From assembly GCA_903938815.1 (NCBI GenBank), contig CAJAES010000030.1, forward strand, positions 1 through 64,000: 64,000 nucleotides of DNA. The letters run 5' to 3'. Within the stretch, counting starts at the first letter, position 1, and the number at the start of each line of letters is the position of its first letter. A program made the position numbers and the translations under genes. The DNA comes from an uncultured beta proteobacterium. Lineage in GTDB: Bacteria > Pseudomonadota > Gammaproteobacteria > Burkholderiales > Burkholderiaceae_C. A model generated the notes under the pieces. That model was not told the DNA's origin and made no database searches. It saw only the letters and a program-made list of their open reading frames with translations. Below are positions 10,188 to 20,716 of the stretch, piece after piece.

Positions 10188-10928
10188 TCAGGCCGCGGCG
10201 CGGCAGATGGCGACGAAATCGGCAGCCTTCAACGAGGCTCCACCGATCAACCCGCCGTCGATGTCGGGCATGGCGAACAGCGTGGCCGCGTTGTCGGCCT
10301 TCACGCTGCCACCGTAGAGGATCTTCATGCGCTCGCCGTGGCCCGTGGCGGCCTGCAGCTGGGCGCGCAACACGGCGTGCACCTGCTGCGCCTGCTCGGG
10401 CGTGGCGGTGCGGCCGGTGCCGATAGCCCACACGGGCTCGTAGGCAACGACGATCTCGCTGGCGCAATGCGCCAGCGCATGGATGACGACGGACAGCTGG
10501 CGCTTCACGACGTCCTCGGTCTGCCCGGCGTCGCGCTCGGCGAGCGTCTCACCGACGCAGACGATCGGCGTCACGCCGCGCGCGAGCAGCAGCTTGGCCT
10601 TCTCGGCCACCAGCGCATCGGATTCATGGTGGTAGGCCCGACGCTCGGAGTGGCCGACCAGCGCATAACGGCAGCCGCACTCGGCCAGCATCTGCGCGGA
10701 GACCTCGCCGGTGTAGGCGCCCTGGTCGTGCGCGGAGCAATCCTGCGCGCCCCAGCGGATCTCGCTGGCGGCCAGAGTCGCCGCAGCCTCGAAGAGGTAG
10801 GGGAACGGCACGCACACGGCCACATCGGCCGCGAACGGCCGGGCCGCCAGGATGCCGGACAGCAACTCGGCGTTGGCCGGGCGGCTGCCATGCATCTTCC
10901 AGTTGCCGACGATCAGCTTGTTTCTCAT
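10188..10928 (-). CDS. tpiA: Triose-phosphate isomerase
   Basis: Interconverts glyceraldehyde-3-phosphate and dihydroxyacetone phosphate in glycolysis and gluconeogenesis, cytoplasmic. The 246-residue (beta/alpha)8 protein has Lys11 (VGNWKMHG), catalytic His93 (VGHSERR), catalytic Glu164 (VAYEPVWAIGTG, with the flexible loop 6) and the phosphate-binding ILYGGSVK. The start at 10928 gives the usual length. It lies 5 bp after the upstream quinone oxidoreductase gene and 18 bp before secG. Confidence 0.97.
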   Translation of the reverse strand: MRNKLIVGNWKMHGSRPANAELLSGILAARPFAADVAVCVPFPYLFEAAATLAASEIRWGAQDCSAHDQGAYTGEVSAQMLAECGCRYALVGHSERRAYHHESDALVAEKAKLLLARGVTPIVCVGETLAERDAGQTEDVVKRQLSVVIHALAHCASEIVVAYEPVWAIGTGRTATPEQAQQVHAVLRAQLQAATGHGERMKILYGGSVKADNAATLFAMPDIDGGLIGGASLKAADFVAICRAAA

Positions 10929-10933
10929 GGGGC

Positions 10934-11920
10934 TCACCAGCTCAGCACGATCTTGCCGACGTGCGTGCTCGACTCCATCAGCGCATGCGCTGAGGCGGCC
11001 TCGGCGGCCGGGAACACGCTGTGGATGACAGGCTTGACCTGCCCCGCCTCGATCAGAGGCCAGGCCTGGGCACGCAACGCGCGCGCCAGCTCGGTCTTGT
11101 AGGCCACGGCGCGCGGACGCAGCGTGGAGCCGCTGATCGTCAGGCGCTTGCGCAGCAGCAGGCCTGCATCGATCTCGCTCTTGACGCCGCCCTGCACCGC
11201 GATCAGCGCCAGGCGCCCGTCGTTGGCCAGGCACTGCAGCTCGCGGCCGATGTAGTCGCCGGCGACCATGTCGAGCACGACATCGACACCCCGGCCGTCG
11301 GTCAGGCGAAGCACCTCGGACACGAAATCCTGGGTGCGGTAGTTGATGGCATGGTCGGCGCCGAGCGCCACGCAGGCAGCGCCCTTGTCGTCGCTGCCGG
11401 TGGTCACGATGACCTTGGCGCCGCGCGCCTTGGCCAGCTGGACCGCCGTGACACCGATGCCGCTGGAGCCGCCCTGCACGAGCAGCCACTCGCCGGCCAC
11501 GAGGCCCGCGATCTGGAACACGTTCTGCCAGACCGTGAAGAAGGTCTCCGGCAGGCTGGCAGCCTCGATGTCGGACAGCCCGGCGGGCACCGGCAGCACC
11601 TGGCCCGCGGGCGCCACGCAGAGCTCCGCATAGCCACCGCCAGCCACGAGCGCGCAGACCCGGTCGCCCAGGGCCACCCCGGCCGCGGCCAGATCGGCTG
11701 CAGACCCGGCTTCCACCGTGCCCGCCACCTCGAGACCGGGCAGGTCCGAGACACCCGGCGGCATGGGGTACAGACCCTTGCGCTGAAGCACGTCGGGGCG
11801 GTTCACGCCCGACGCACTCACGCGGATCAGCAGCTCGCCAGCGGCCGGCACCGGATCCGGGCGCTGCGTCTCGCGCAGCACCTCGGGGGCGCCGAAACCG
11901 GCGATCTCAATGGCTCGCAT
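10934..11920 (-). CDS. NAD(P)H-quinone oxidoreductase, zinc-less MDR family
   Basis: A 328-residue medium-chain dehydrogenase/reductase of the quinone-oxidoreductase (QOR/PIG3-like) type. An N-terminal GroES-like domain contains ASGVNRPDVLQRKGLYP. The Rossmann fold has the cofactor motif GGSSGIGVTAVQLAKARG (about residues 150-167). The catalytic-zinc cysteines and histidine of alcohol dehydrogenases are absent, as expected for this branch. It probably reduces quinones or enals with NADPH; the exact substrate cannot be read. It sits 12 bp downstream of pnp. Confidence 0.85.
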   Translation of the reverse strand: MRAIEIAGFGAPEVLRETQRPDPVPAAGELLIRVSASGVNRPDVLQRKGLYPMPPGVSDLPGLEVAGTVEAGSAADLAAAGVALGDRVCALVAGGGYAELCVAPAGQVLPVPAGLSDIEAASLPETFFTVWQNVFQIAGLVAGEWLLVQGGSSGIGVTAVQLAKARGAKVIVTTGSDDKGAACVALGADHAINYRTQDFVSEVLRLTDGRGVDVVLDMVAGDYIGRELQCLANDGRLALIAVQGGVKSEIDAGLLLRKRLTISGSTLRPRAVAYKTELARALRAQAWPLIEAGQVKPVIHSVFPAAEAASAHALMESSTHVGKIVLSW

Positions 11921-11932
11921 GCGCAGCCGCTC

Positions 11933-14218
11933 TCACTCGCCCTTGGGGGCGTCGCCGCCTTCGGCCGGAGCCTGGGCGGGAGCGCTGTCGTTCGACTCGG
12001 CACGCGGCTCGCGCGGCTCGCGGTGTTCACGCGGCTCGCGCGGCTCACGGCGCGGGGGACGGTCGCCGCGGTCGCCACGGTCGCTGCGCTCACGGCGCGG
12101 ACGCTCTTCCTCGACGAAGCCTTCAGGACGCTCGAGCAGCGCCTTCATGCTCAGCTTGATGCGGCCCTTCTCGTCGGTCTCGAGCACCTTGACCTTGACG
12201 ATGTCGCCTTCCTTGAGGAAGTCCTCGACACGCTCCACGCGCTGGTGGGCGATCTGGCTGATGTGCAGCAGGCCGTCCTTGCCAGGCAGGATGTTGATCA
12301 GCGCACCGAAGTCGAGGATCTTCGTGACGGCGCCTTCGTAGACCTTGCCGATCTCGGCTTCGGCGGTGATCTCGGCGATGCGCTTCTTGGCGAACTCGGC
12401 CTTGTCGGCATCGACCGACGCGATGGTGATCGTGCCGTCTTCGCCGATGTCGATCGTGCAGCCGGTCTCCTCGGTCAGCGCGCGGATGGTCGCGCCACCC
12501 TTGCCGATGACGTCGCGGATCTTCTCCGGATTGATCTTCATCGTGTACAGGCGCGGAGCGAACTGGCTCACTTCGGCCTTGGCCTCGCCCATGGCCTCGA
12601 CCATCTTGCCGAGGATGTGCAGACGCGCTTCCTTGGCCTGCGCCAGGGCGACCTGCATGATCTCCTTGGTGATGCCCTGGATCTTGATGTCCATCTGCAG
12701 CGCGGTGATGCCCGATGCGCTGCCGGCGACCTTGAAGTCCATGTCGCCGAGGTGATCCTCGTCACCCAGGATGTCGGTCAGCACCGCGAAGCGGTTGCCT
12801 TCCTTGATCAGGCCCATGGCGATGCCGGCGATGTGCGCCTTCATCGGCACGCCAGCATCCATCAGCGCCAGGCAGCCGCCGCAGACCGAAGCCATCGACG
12901 ACGAGCCGTTGGACTCGGTGATCTCGCTGACCACGCGCAGCGTGTACGGGAAGTCTTCCTTCTTGGGCAGCGCGGCCATCAGCGCGCGCTTGGCCAGGCG
13001 GCCGTGGCCGATCTCGCGGCGCTTCGGGCTGCCGAACCGGCCCGCTTCGCCGGTGGCGAAGGGGGGCATGTTGTAGTGCAGCATGAAGCGGTCTTCGAAG
13101 TCGCCGGACAGCGCGTCGATGCGCTGTGCGTCGCGTTCGGTGCCGAGCGTGGCGGCCACGAGGGCCTGCGTCTCGCCGCGGGTGAACAGCGACGAGCCGT
13201 GGGCGCGCGGCAGCACGCTGTTGCGGATCTCGATGGGGCGCACGGTGCGGGTGTCGCGGCCGTCGATGCGGGGCTCGCCCGACAGGATCTGGCCGCGCAC
13301 GAGGCGGGCTTCGATCTCGAACAGCAGCGATTCGACGGCGACGCTGTCGAACGCGGCGCCTTCGGCCTTCAGGGCGGCCATCACGCTGCTGGTGACGTCG
13401 CGGCAGGCCTGGGTGCGGGCCTGCTTGCTGCGGATCTGGTAGGCCGCGCGCAGCGGCTCTTCGGCCAGCGCCGTGACCTTGGCGATGAAGGGCTCGTCCT
13501 TGGCGGGAGCCTGCCACTGCCACTCGGGCTTGCCGGCTTCACGCACCAGGTCGTTGATGGCGGCGATGGCGATCTTGCCCATGTCGTGGCCGAAGACCAC
13601 GGCACCGAGCATCACTTCCTCGCTCAGCTGGTCGGCCTCGGACTCGACCATCAGCACGGCCGATTCGGTGCCGGCCACGACGAGGTCGAGCTGGCTGCCG
13701 GCCAGTTCGGTCTTGCCCGGGTTCAGGATGTACTCGCCGTTGACGTAGCCCACGCGGGCCGCGCCGATCGGGCCCGCAAACGGGATGCCGCTGATCGCCA
13801 GCGCGGCGCTGGTGCCGATCATGGCGGCGATGTCGGCCTGCACTTCGGGGTTCAGGCTGACCACGTGCACGATGACCTGAACTTCGTTGTAGAAGCCGTC
13901 GGGGAACAGCGGGCGGATCGGGCGGTCGATCAGGCGGCAGGTGAGGATCTCGGCCTCGCTCGGGCGGCCTTCACGCTTGAAGAAGCTTCCGGGGATGCGG
14001 CCGGCAGCGTAGCTCTTCTCGGTGTAGTCGACGGTCAGCGGGAAGAAATCCTGGCCGGCCTTGGCATCGGTCTTGGCAACGACGGTGGCGAGCACCACGG
14101 TGTCGTCGATGTTGACCAGCACGGCGCCGGTGGACTGGCGGGCGATCTCGCCGGTTTCCAGGGTGACGGTGTGGTTGCCCCACTGGAACGTCTTGGTGAT
14201 CTTGTTGAACATGCTCAT
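11933..14218 (-). CDS. pnp: Polyribonucleotide nucleotidyltransferase (PNPase)
   Basis: 3'-to-5' phosphorolytic exoribonuclease of RNA turnover, 761 residues. Two RNase PH domains are joined by a helical linker, followed by a KH domain (motif [20 protein letters not shown] near residue 560) and an S1 domain ([18 protein letters not shown]). The C-terminal tail is charged and repetitive, with [15 protein letters not shown]-like runs. The start at 14218 follows AGGAGA with 9-nt spacing; an ATG 18 bp upstream lacks this. The leader holds a long hairpin (14255-14292). The gene follows rpsO, as in most proteobacteria. Confidence 0.97.
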   Translation of the reverse strand: MSMFNKITKTFQWGNHTVTLETGEIARQSTGAVLVNIDDTVVLATVVAKTDAKAGQDFFPLTVDYTEKSYAAGRIPGSFFKREGRPSEAEILTCRLIDRPIRPLFPDGFYNEVQVIVHVVSLNPEVQADIAAMIGTSAALAISGIPFAGPIGAARVGYVNGEYILNPGKTELAGSQLDLVVAGTESAVLMVESEADQLSEEVMLGAVVFGHDMGKIAIAAINDLVREAGKPEWQWQAPAKDEPFIAKVTALAEEPLRAAYQIRSKQARTQACRDVTSSVMAALKAEGAAFDSVAVESLLFEIEARLVRGQILSGEPRIDGRDTRTVRPIEIRNSVLPRAHGSSLFTRGETQALVAATLGTERDAQRIDALSGDFEDRFMLHYNMPPFATGEAGRFGSPKRREIGHGRLAKRALMAALPKKEDFPYTLRVVSEITESNGSSSMASVCGGCLALMDAGVPMKAHIAGIAMGLIKEGNRFAVLTDILGDEDHLGDMDFKVAGSASGITALQMDIKIQGITKEIMQVALAQAKEARLHILGKMVEAMGEAKAEVSQFAPRLYTMKINPEKIRDVIGKGGATIRALTEETGCTIDIGEDGTITIASVDADKAEFAKKRIAEITAEAEIGKVYEGAVTKILDFGALINILPGKDGLLHISQIAHQRVERVEDFLKEGDIVKVKVLETDEKGRIKLSMKALLERPEGFVEEERPRRERSDRGDRGDRPPRREPREPREHREPREPRAESNDSAPAQAPAEGGDAPKGE

Positions 14219-14254
14219 GCGTTGTCTCTCCTGCATTCAAGGGCAGCGCAATGC

Positions 14255-14292
14255 CATTCCAGCGCAGCCTGACGAGAGGCTTCGTTGGAATG
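14255..14292 (-). promoter_or_regulatory. pnp leader hairpin, possible RNase III site
   Basis: Read on the minus strand, CATTCCA (14292-14286) pairs with TGGAATG (14261-14255). A CG/CG pair and an AGCCT/AGGCT stem follow, separated by two 1x1 mismatches, closing a 6-nt loop (14276-14271). This gives about 14 base pairs ending 36 bp before the pnp start codon. In E. coli a similar stem in the pnp leader is cut by RNase III and mediates PNPase autoregulation. The same role here is inferred from position and shape. Confidence 0.55.
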
Positions 14293-14328
14293 ACACAGCA
14301 GTGCGGCCCACGGTGGTTGGAACATGGA

Positions 14329-14354
14329 GAGGGGCTGCCGAGCGGCAACCCCTC
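14329..14354 (-). other. Strong hairpin just downstream of rpsO
   Basis: An 11-bp stem (14329-14339 with 14344-14354, one wobble position, 4-nt loop) starts 9 bp after the rpsO stop. No T-tract follows on the minus strand, so it is unlikely to stop transcription fully. It could partially terminate or protect the rpsO 3' end, as the rpsO-pnp spacer hairpin does in other bacteria. Confidence 0.55.
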
Positions 14355-14363
14355 GCATCGGAA

Positions 14364-14633
14364 TTACTTGCGCAGGCCCAGCTTGCCGATCAGCGTGGTG
14401 TAACGCTCGGCGTCCTTGCCCTTCAGGTACGACAGCAGGCGCTTGCGCTGGTTCACCATCTTCAGCAGACCGCGGCGGCCGTGGTGGTCCTTGGCGTGGG
14501 TCTTGAAGTGGGGGGTCAGCTGGTTGATGCGTGCGGTCAGCAGCGCGACCTGAACTTCAGGGCTGCCGGTGTCGGCGGGGCTGCGGGCGTTGCCCTGGAC
14601 GATCAATGCCTTGTCGGCGGTATTCATGGTCAT
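14364..14633 (-). CDS. rpsO: 30S ribosomal protein S15
   Basis: Binds 16S rRNA early in 30S assembly. The protein is exactly 89 residues, the usual length, when started at 14633, which also has AGGA 8 nt upstream. The S15 core is clear: [20 protein letters not shown] (residues 21-40) and [20 protein letters not shown] (about 49-68), ending LIGKLGLRK. The first 18 residues ([18 protein letters not shown]) differ from the usual start but keep spacing. It is transcribed ahead of pnp. Confidence 0.96.
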   Translation of the reverse strand: MTMNTADKALIVQGNARSPADTGSPEVQVALLTARINQLTPHFKTHAKDHHGRRGLLKMVNQRKRLLSYLKGKDAERYTTLIGKLGLRK

Positions 14634-14772
14634 GACGGTTTTCCTGTCAAATCCGGAAAGCGCCATGCCGTGCCGAAGCGTGTGGCGAGGCGGTTTCCGT
14701 CGTCTACTTGCGGTCACCAGTGAAACCGACCGGTGCCGTGCGAAATGCCCGCCTTGCGGCAGACAACCGAAG

Positions 14773-14778
14773 ATTATA
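14773..14778 (-). promoter_or_regulatory. Probable -10 box of the rpsO-pnp promoter
   Basis: A perfect TATAAT reads on the minus strand (14778-14773), overlapping the stop codon of the upstream aminotransferase gene. No good -35 hexamer is found at 16-18 bp. Transcription from here would leave a leader of about 130 nt before rpsO, long enough for the kind of S15 autoregulatory fold known in other bacteria. Confidence 0.45.
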
Positions 14779-15922
14779 GGCGCAAGCCGGCCGACAGCCT
14801 GCGCAACCCTTCCGACAGGCGCGCCGGGTCCTGCGAGGCGAAGCACCAGCGCAGCCAGCCCTCCCCCTCCGGACCGAACGCCACGCCCGGGGCCAGGCCA
14901 AGGCCGTGCTCGCGCACGAGCGTCTGGGCGAAGGCCAGGGAATCGTCCTTGCCCTCGACACGGAAGAACGCATACATGCCGCCGTCCGGCACCGCCACGC
15001 TGACGCCGGGCAGTTGCATCAGGCCCTGGTGCAGGACGTCGCGGCCGGTGCGCAGGCGCTGCACCAGACCGGGCACGAAGTCATCGGCCATCGCCAGCGC
15101 CGCCAGCGCGCCGCGCTGTGCGAACACCGGCGCGCAGGAACTGTTGAATTCCAGCAGCTTGCCGGCCGCATCCAGGTGGTCGGCGGGAAGCACCATCCAC
15201 CCGAGGCGCCAGCCCGTCATCAGGAAGCTCTTCGAGAAGCTGTGCACCACCACCAGGCGGTCGTCGGGCTCGGCCAGGTCGAGAAAGCTCGGCGCGGCCG
15301 TGCCGCCACCGAACCACACGCGCTCGTAGACCTCGTCGGCGACGATCCAGGTGCCGGTACGCCGGCAATGCGCCAGCAGAGCCTGCTGCTCGGCGGGCGT
15401 GAGCGTCCAGCCGGTCGGGTTGTTGGGTGCGTTGACCAGCAGGACCTGCGTGCGCTCGGTCACGGCAGCCAGGAGCTCGTCCAGATCGAGCGTCCAGGCG
15501 CCGTTGCGCGGGCGCAGCGAGACACGCGTGACGCTGGCACCCAGGATCTCGGGTTGCGCCGTCAGGTTGGGCCACACGGGCACCACGGCCACCACCTCGT
15601 CGCCGGGGCCGGCCAGCATCTGCATCGCGATCATCAGCGCGCTGACGCCCGAGGACGTCACGGCGATGCGTTCTGCGCCCACGGGCCGGTGCAGCCCCGT
15701 GGCGTAGCGGGCAATGGCCTCCCGCAGTTCGGGCAGGCCGAGGTTGTGCGAGTAGAAGGTTTCGCCCCGCATCAGCGCATCGGCCGCCGCCTGGCGCACG
15801 GCCAGGGGCGTCACTTCGTCACTCTCGCCGAACCAGAAGGCCAGCACGTCGCTGCGCCCCAGGCCGGCGTTGGCCACGTCGCGGATGCGCGAGCCGGGCA
15901 GTCGGGCAATGGTGTCTCTCAT
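14774..15922 (-). CDS. PLP-dependent class I/II aminotransferase
   Basis: A 382-residue cytoplasmic fold-type I aminotransferase. Recognisable parts are [16 protein letters not shown] (PLP-phosphate region), [20 protein letters not shown] and the PLP-lysine motif [15 protein letters not shown]. The start at 15922 is chosen because the reading-frame extension beyond it lies in the neighbouring gene and is unlike the family. Substrate is not readable; AspC-like proteins that act on several amino acids are the closest type. It follows a periplasmic binding-protein gene by only 4 bp, so an amino-acid-related role is plausible. Confidence 0.85.
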   Translation of the reverse strand: MRDTIARLPGSRIRDVANAGLGRSDVLAFWFGESDEVTPLAVRQAAADALMRGETFYSHNLGLPELREAIARYATGLHRPVGAERIAVTSSGVSALMIAMQMLAGPGDEVVAVVPVWPNLTAQPEILGASVTRVSLRPRNGAWTLDLDELLAAVTERTQVLLVNAPNNPTGWTLTPAEQQALLAHCRRTGTWIVADEVYERVWFGGGTAAPSFLDLAEPDDRLVVVHSFSKSFLMTGWRLGWMVLPADHLDAAGKLLEFNSSCAPVFAQRGALAALAMADDFVPGLVQRLRTGRDVLHQGLMQLPGVSVAVPDGGMYAFFRVEGKDDSLAFAQTLVREHGLGLAPGVAFGPEGEGWLRWCFASQDPARLSEGLRRLSAGLRL

Positions 15923-15926
15923 GGTC

Positions 15927-17219
15927 TCAGGGTGCGGGCCGCTGCATGCGGCAGGTATGGGCTTGCGAGACCTGGTCCGTGCCCAGGCGGCGCAAGGTGC
16001 GGAATCCGAAGCCGGACCCCTCGACTTCATGGGTCACGCCGGGTGCGCCCGCGCGGTCCATGACACTGACGATCAGCGGCTGCTGGAGTTGATGGTCCTC
16101 GGCCCGCATCACGGCCTCGTGCAGGCCGCCGAGCGTGCGCGCGTCGAACCGTGCGCCTTCCAGCGCACGGGCCACGGCCGCGGCGTCGGTGGTGCCGGCG
16201 CGCTCGATGGCTGCAGCCAGCATCTCCACCAGAACCTGCATCCGCACATGCACGTAATCCTCGCGCGGGTCGGGGAAGCGTTTCCTGAAGCTGGCGTAGA
16301 AGGCGTCCGATGCGGTGCCGCCGGCGTTCGGGTGCCACTCGGCCACGGCATGCACGGCACCGACGCCCGCCTCGCCGATGGCCGCCGGGGCGCCGAGCGC
16401 ATTGCCGTAGAAGGTATACAGGCGCACGTTGGCGCCCACGTCGCGCAGCGCCCGCACGAGCAGGGTGAGGTCATTGCCCCAGTTGCCCGTCAGAACCGCC
16501 TGCGCGCCGCTGGCCTTGATGCGGGTCGCGTAGGGCAGGAAATCCTTGACGCGGCCGATGGGATGCAGATCCTCGCCGACGATCTGCAGGTCTGGGCGGG
16601 CCGACGCCAGCATCGCCCGGCCCTGCCTGAGCACCTGCTGCCCGAAGCTGTAGTCCTGCCCGATCAGGTAGAGCTTGTCGACGGCGCGGTCGGTCTGGAT
16701 GACGTCGACCAGCGCCGCGAGGCGCATGTCGGCATGGGCATCGAACCGGAAGTGCCAGAAGCTGCACTGCGCGTTGGTGAGCGAGGGCTCGACGGCGGAG
16801 TAGTTCAGGAAGATGGCCCGGCGCGCCGGATCCCGCTGGTTGTGCTTGTCGAGCGCGTCGATCAGCACCGAGGCCACGGCCGAGCTGTTGCCCTGCAGCA
16901 CGAAACCGATCTGGCGGTCGATGACGGCGCGCAGCAAGGTGAGCGCCTCCTCGGCCTGGCCCTTGCTGTCGAAACGCACCAGTTCCAGCGGGCGCGAGCC
17001 GCCGGGCAGCTTGACGCCGCCGCGCTGGTTGACGCGCTCCACGGCCCAGAGCAGGTTGCGGTGCACGGCCTCCCCGGCGTTGGCGAATGGCCCGGATAGC
17101 CCTTCGATCAGGGCCAGGCGCACCGGCTCGCGCGCGGGCGCGATCTGGGCATGCGACGCCATTGCCAGTGCGCCGAGCAGTGTGACGGCCAGACGCCGCC
17201 AGCAGGAAACAAGCTTCAT
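15927..17219 (-). CDS. Periplasmic ABC-transporter substrate-binding protein, Leu/Ile/Val-binding type
   Basis: A 430-residue exported protein. A signal peptide (MKLVSCWRRLAVTLLGALAM, probable cleavage after SHA near residue 24) precedes a type I periplasmic binding fold. The N-terminal motif VRLALIEGLSGPFANAGEAV is typical of branched-chain amino acid binding proteins; so is YLIGQDYSFGQQVLRQG in the middle. No permease or ATPase gene is nearby, so it is an orphan receptor that must share a transporter encoded elsewhere. It lies between tsaD (22 bp) and the aminotransferase (4 bp) on the same strand. Confidence 0.82.
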   Translation of the reverse strand: MKLVSCWRRLAVTLLGALAMASHAQIAPAREPVRLALIEGLSGPFANAGEAVHRNLLWAVERVNQRGGVKLPGGSRPLELVRFDSKGQAEEALTLLRAVIDRQIGFVLQGNSSAVASVLIDALDKHNQRDPARRAIFLNYSAVEPSLTNAQCSFWHFRFDAHADMRLAALVDVIQTDRAVDKLYLIGQDYSFGQQVLRQGRAMLASARPDLQIVGEDLHPIGRVKDFLPYATRIKASGAQAVLTGNWGNDLTLLVRALRDVGANVRLYTFYGNALGAPAAIGEAGVGAVHAVAEWHPNAGGTASDAFYASFRKRFPDPREDYVHVRMQVLVEMLAAAIERAGTTDAAAVARALEGARFDARTLGGLHEAVMRAEDHQLQQPLIVSVMDRAGAPGVTHEVEGSGFGFRTLRRLGTDQVSQAHTCRMQRPAP

Positions 17220-17241
17220 CGTCGGAGGAGGAACGGGTTGG

Positions 17242-18282
17242 TCAGGCCACCGCCACGGCCTCGAGCGGCCAGCGGGGATGCACGTCGAACGCCGCGTCGG
17301 GCTCCGGCACCAGCAGCCCGTGCTGCCAGCGCAGAGCCGCGGCCAGCGCGATCATGGCACCGTTGTCGGTGCACAGCGCCGGCGGGGGATAGTGGACCCT
17401 GGCGCCACGCCGGGCGGCCTGCCGGTCCAGCGTCTCGCGCAGCATCGCGTTGGCGCCGACGCCGCCGGCCACCACCAGGCGCCGCAGGCCGGTGTCCTTC
17501 AGGGCGCGCATCGACTTCGCGACCAGCACGTCGACGATGGCCTCCTGCGTGGCGGCCGCCAGATCGGCGCGCGACTGATCGCAGACGTTGTCGCCGAGCT
17601 TCTGCACGCGCGTCATCACGGCGGTCTTGAGCCCCGCGAAGGAAAAGTCCAGGTTGCCGCTGTGCAGCAAGGGACGCGGCAGCTCGAAGGCGGCGGCGTT
17701 TCCGAACGCCGCCAGCCGCGCGAGAGCCGGGCCGCCGGGGTAGCCCAGCCCCAGCAGCTTGGCGCTCTTGTCGAAGGCCTCGCCCGCGGCGTCGTCCACG
17801 GTCTCGCCGAGCAGCTCGTAGCGGCCGACGCCGTCGACCCGCATGAGCTGCGTGTGCCCGCCCGAGACCAGCAGTGCAACGAACGGGAACTCCGGGGCGT
17901 CGTCGGCCAGGAACGGCGAGAGCAGATGGCCCTCTAGGTGGTGCACGCCGAAGGTGGGCCGCTGCAGCGCCGCCGCCAGGGCCACGGCAACGCCCGCGCC
18001 GACCAGCAGCGCCCCGGCCAGGCCAGGACCGCGCGTGTAGGCGATCAGGTCGAGATCGCCGAGCGCCAGCCCGGCTTCGGCCAGAACCTGGCGCGTCAGT
18101 GGCAGCACGCGGCGGATGTGGTCCCGGGAGGCCAGTTCCGGCACGACGCCACCATAGGCCTCGTGCATCTCGGCCTGGCTGTGCAGCGCCTGCGCGAGCA
18201 GGCGTGGCACGCCGGGTCCTTCGCAGCGCACCAGGGCCACGCCGGTTTCATCACAGGAGGATTCGATGCCGAGAACGTTCAC
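17242..18282 (-). CDS. tsaD: tRNA N6-threonylcarbamoyladenosine transferase TsaD
   Basis: Transfers the threonylcarbamoyl group to A37 of ANN-decoding tRNAs with TsaB and TsaE. The 346-residue ASKHA-fold protein starts [18 protein letters not shown], the family signature. The metal-binding pair is His115/His119 (VHHLEGHL), and [11 protein letters not shown] near residue 318 carries the third metal ligand Asp. The ATP-binding loop [10 protein letters not shown] is present. All key residues are intact. Upstream (18283-18506) is an intergenic region with a candidate plus-strand RNA. Confidence 0.97.
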   Translation of the reverse strand: MNVLGIESSCDETGVALVRCEGPGVPRLLAQALHSQAEMHEAYGGVVPELASRDHIRRVLPLTRQVLAEAGLALGDLDLIAYTRGPGLAGALLVGAGVAVALAAALQRPTFGVHHLEGHLLSPFLADDAPEFPFVALLVSGGHTQLMRVDGVGRYELLGETVDDAAGEAFDKSAKLLGLGYPGGPALARLAAFGNAAAFELPRPLLHSGNLDFSFAGLKTAVMTRVQKLGDNVCDQSRADLAAATQEAIVDVLVAKSMRALKDTGLRRLVVAGGVGANAMLRETLDRQAARRGARVHYPPPALCTDNGAMIALAAALRWQHGLLVPEPDAAFDVHPRWPLEAVAVA

Positions 18283-18298
18283 GCGCCCATTGTCGCCC

Positions 18299-18334
18299 GG
18301 GAAGTACTGCGGGAAGTACTGCGCGAAGTCTCCC
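18299..18334 (+). repeat. Tandem 12-bp repeat upstream of the candidate sigma-54 promoter
   Basis: Two exact tandem copies of GGGAAGTACTGC (18299-18310 and 18311-18322) are followed by a degenerate third unit (18323-18334). Each exact copy contains the palindrome AGTACT. The block lies 66-101 bp upstream of the predicted start of the plus-strand RNA, where enhancer sites often sit, and 17 bp from the tsaD start on the other strand. Confidence 0.7.
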
Positions 18335-18372
18335 GGTTCGTCTCGAAGGGCCTCGCCCCGGACGGGCCGGCG

Positions 18373-18390
18373 CTGGCACGCGCCCTGCTA
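18373..18390 (+). promoter_or_regulatory. Candidate sigma-54 (RpoN) promoter
   Basis: CTGGCACG-N4-CTGCTA matches the -24/-12 consensus TGGCACG-N4-TTGCW with one substitution in the -12 element. The GG (18375-18376) and GC (18387-18388) doublets are exactly 12 bp apart, as required. The predicted start is near 18400. It faces away from every nearby gene and towards an intrinsic terminator about 60-90 bp downstream. Confidence 0.5.
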
Positions 18391-18399
18391 AGAGAGCAG

Positions 18400-18490
18400 A
18401 GACGGCGACTTGTCGGCGTCAGTCTGTCTCCTCAGCAGGGCGGCGAGCCCTTGTTCAACCTCCCGGCGTCAAACCCGGGAGGTTTTTTTT
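18400..18490 (+). ncRNA. Candidate small RNA between tsaD and fdx
   Basis: A transcript of about 91 nt would run from the sigma-54-like promoter to the intrinsic terminator. It can fold into three hairpins: GACG.CGA-CTTG-TCG.CGTC (18401-18420, one G/G mismatch), GGGC-GGCGA-GCCC (18438-18450) and the terminator stem. Between the first two lies a pyrimidine-rich segment, TGTCTCCTCAG (18425-18435), with a CTCCT anti-Shine-Dalgarno-like core. No start codon with a ribosome-binding site is seen. It lies wholly between two minus-strand genes. I know of no named family it belongs to. Confidence 0.45.
18457..18490 (+). terminator. Intrinsic terminator, plus strand
   Basis: AACCTCCCGG (18457-18466) pairs perfectly with CCGGGAGGTT (18475-18484) around an 8-nt loop, and T residues run from 18483 to 18490. 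The T-tract is on the plus strand; on the minus strand only two T residues follow the stem. It therefore serves a plus-strand transcript better than the fdx mRNA, although weak bidirectional use is possible. Confidence 0.8.
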
Positions 18491-18506
18491 GGTGCACCGA
18501 ACCAGA

Positions 18507-18845
18507 TCAGTGCTTTTCCTTGGCGTGATTGATCGAGTACTTGGGGATCTCGATGGTCACGTCCTTGTCCGACAGGATCGCCTGGCACGACAGGCGCGAC
18601 GTGGGCGACAAGCCCCAGGCACGGTCGAGGAGGTCTTCCTCGGCTTCGTCCATCTCGCCCAGGGAGTCGTAGCCTTCCTTCACGACGACGTGGCAGGTGG
18701 TGCAGGCGCACACCATGTCGCAGGCGTGCTCGATGGCGATGCCGTTCTCGAGCAGCGCCTCGCAGATGGAGGTGCCGCGCGGGGCCTCGATGGAATCACC
18801 CTGCGGGCAATATTCCGCGTGGGGAAGGATCTTGATGATGGGCAT
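18507..18845 (-). CDS. fdx: ISC-system [2Fe-2S] ferredoxin
   Basis: Electron donor for Fe-S cluster assembly on IscU, 112 residues. Ligands are Cys42, Cys48, Cys51 and Cys87, the same positions as in E. coli Fdx, with the additional conserved Cys46 (HACDMVCACTTCH). The adrenodoxin-like acidic surface (LGEMDEAEEDLLDRAWGLS) for partner binding is present. It is the last gene of the isc operon, 11 bp after hscA. No iscX gene follows. Confidence 0.96.
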   Translation of the reverse strand: MPIIKILPHAEYCPQGDSIEAPRGTSICEALLENGIAIEHACDMVCACTTCHVVVKEGYDSLGEMDEAEEDLLDRAWGLSPTSRLSCQAILSDKDVTIEIPKYSINHAKEKH

Positions 18846-18856
18846 GGTCAGCAGGC

Positions 18857-20713
<1,857 letters not shown>

Positions 20714-20716
20714 GGT

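Noticed and set aside
11021-14272. Open frame of over 1000 codons on the plus strand opposite pnp
   Set aside because: It lies antisense to pnp and the quinone oxidoreductase, its translation is His/Arg/Asp-rich with no domain, and such shadow frames are expected in GC-rich coding DNA.
18457-18490. Terminator of the isc/fdx transcript
   Set aside because: On the minus strand only two T residues follow the stem; the eight-T tract is on the plus strand. Weak bidirectional use cannot be excluded.
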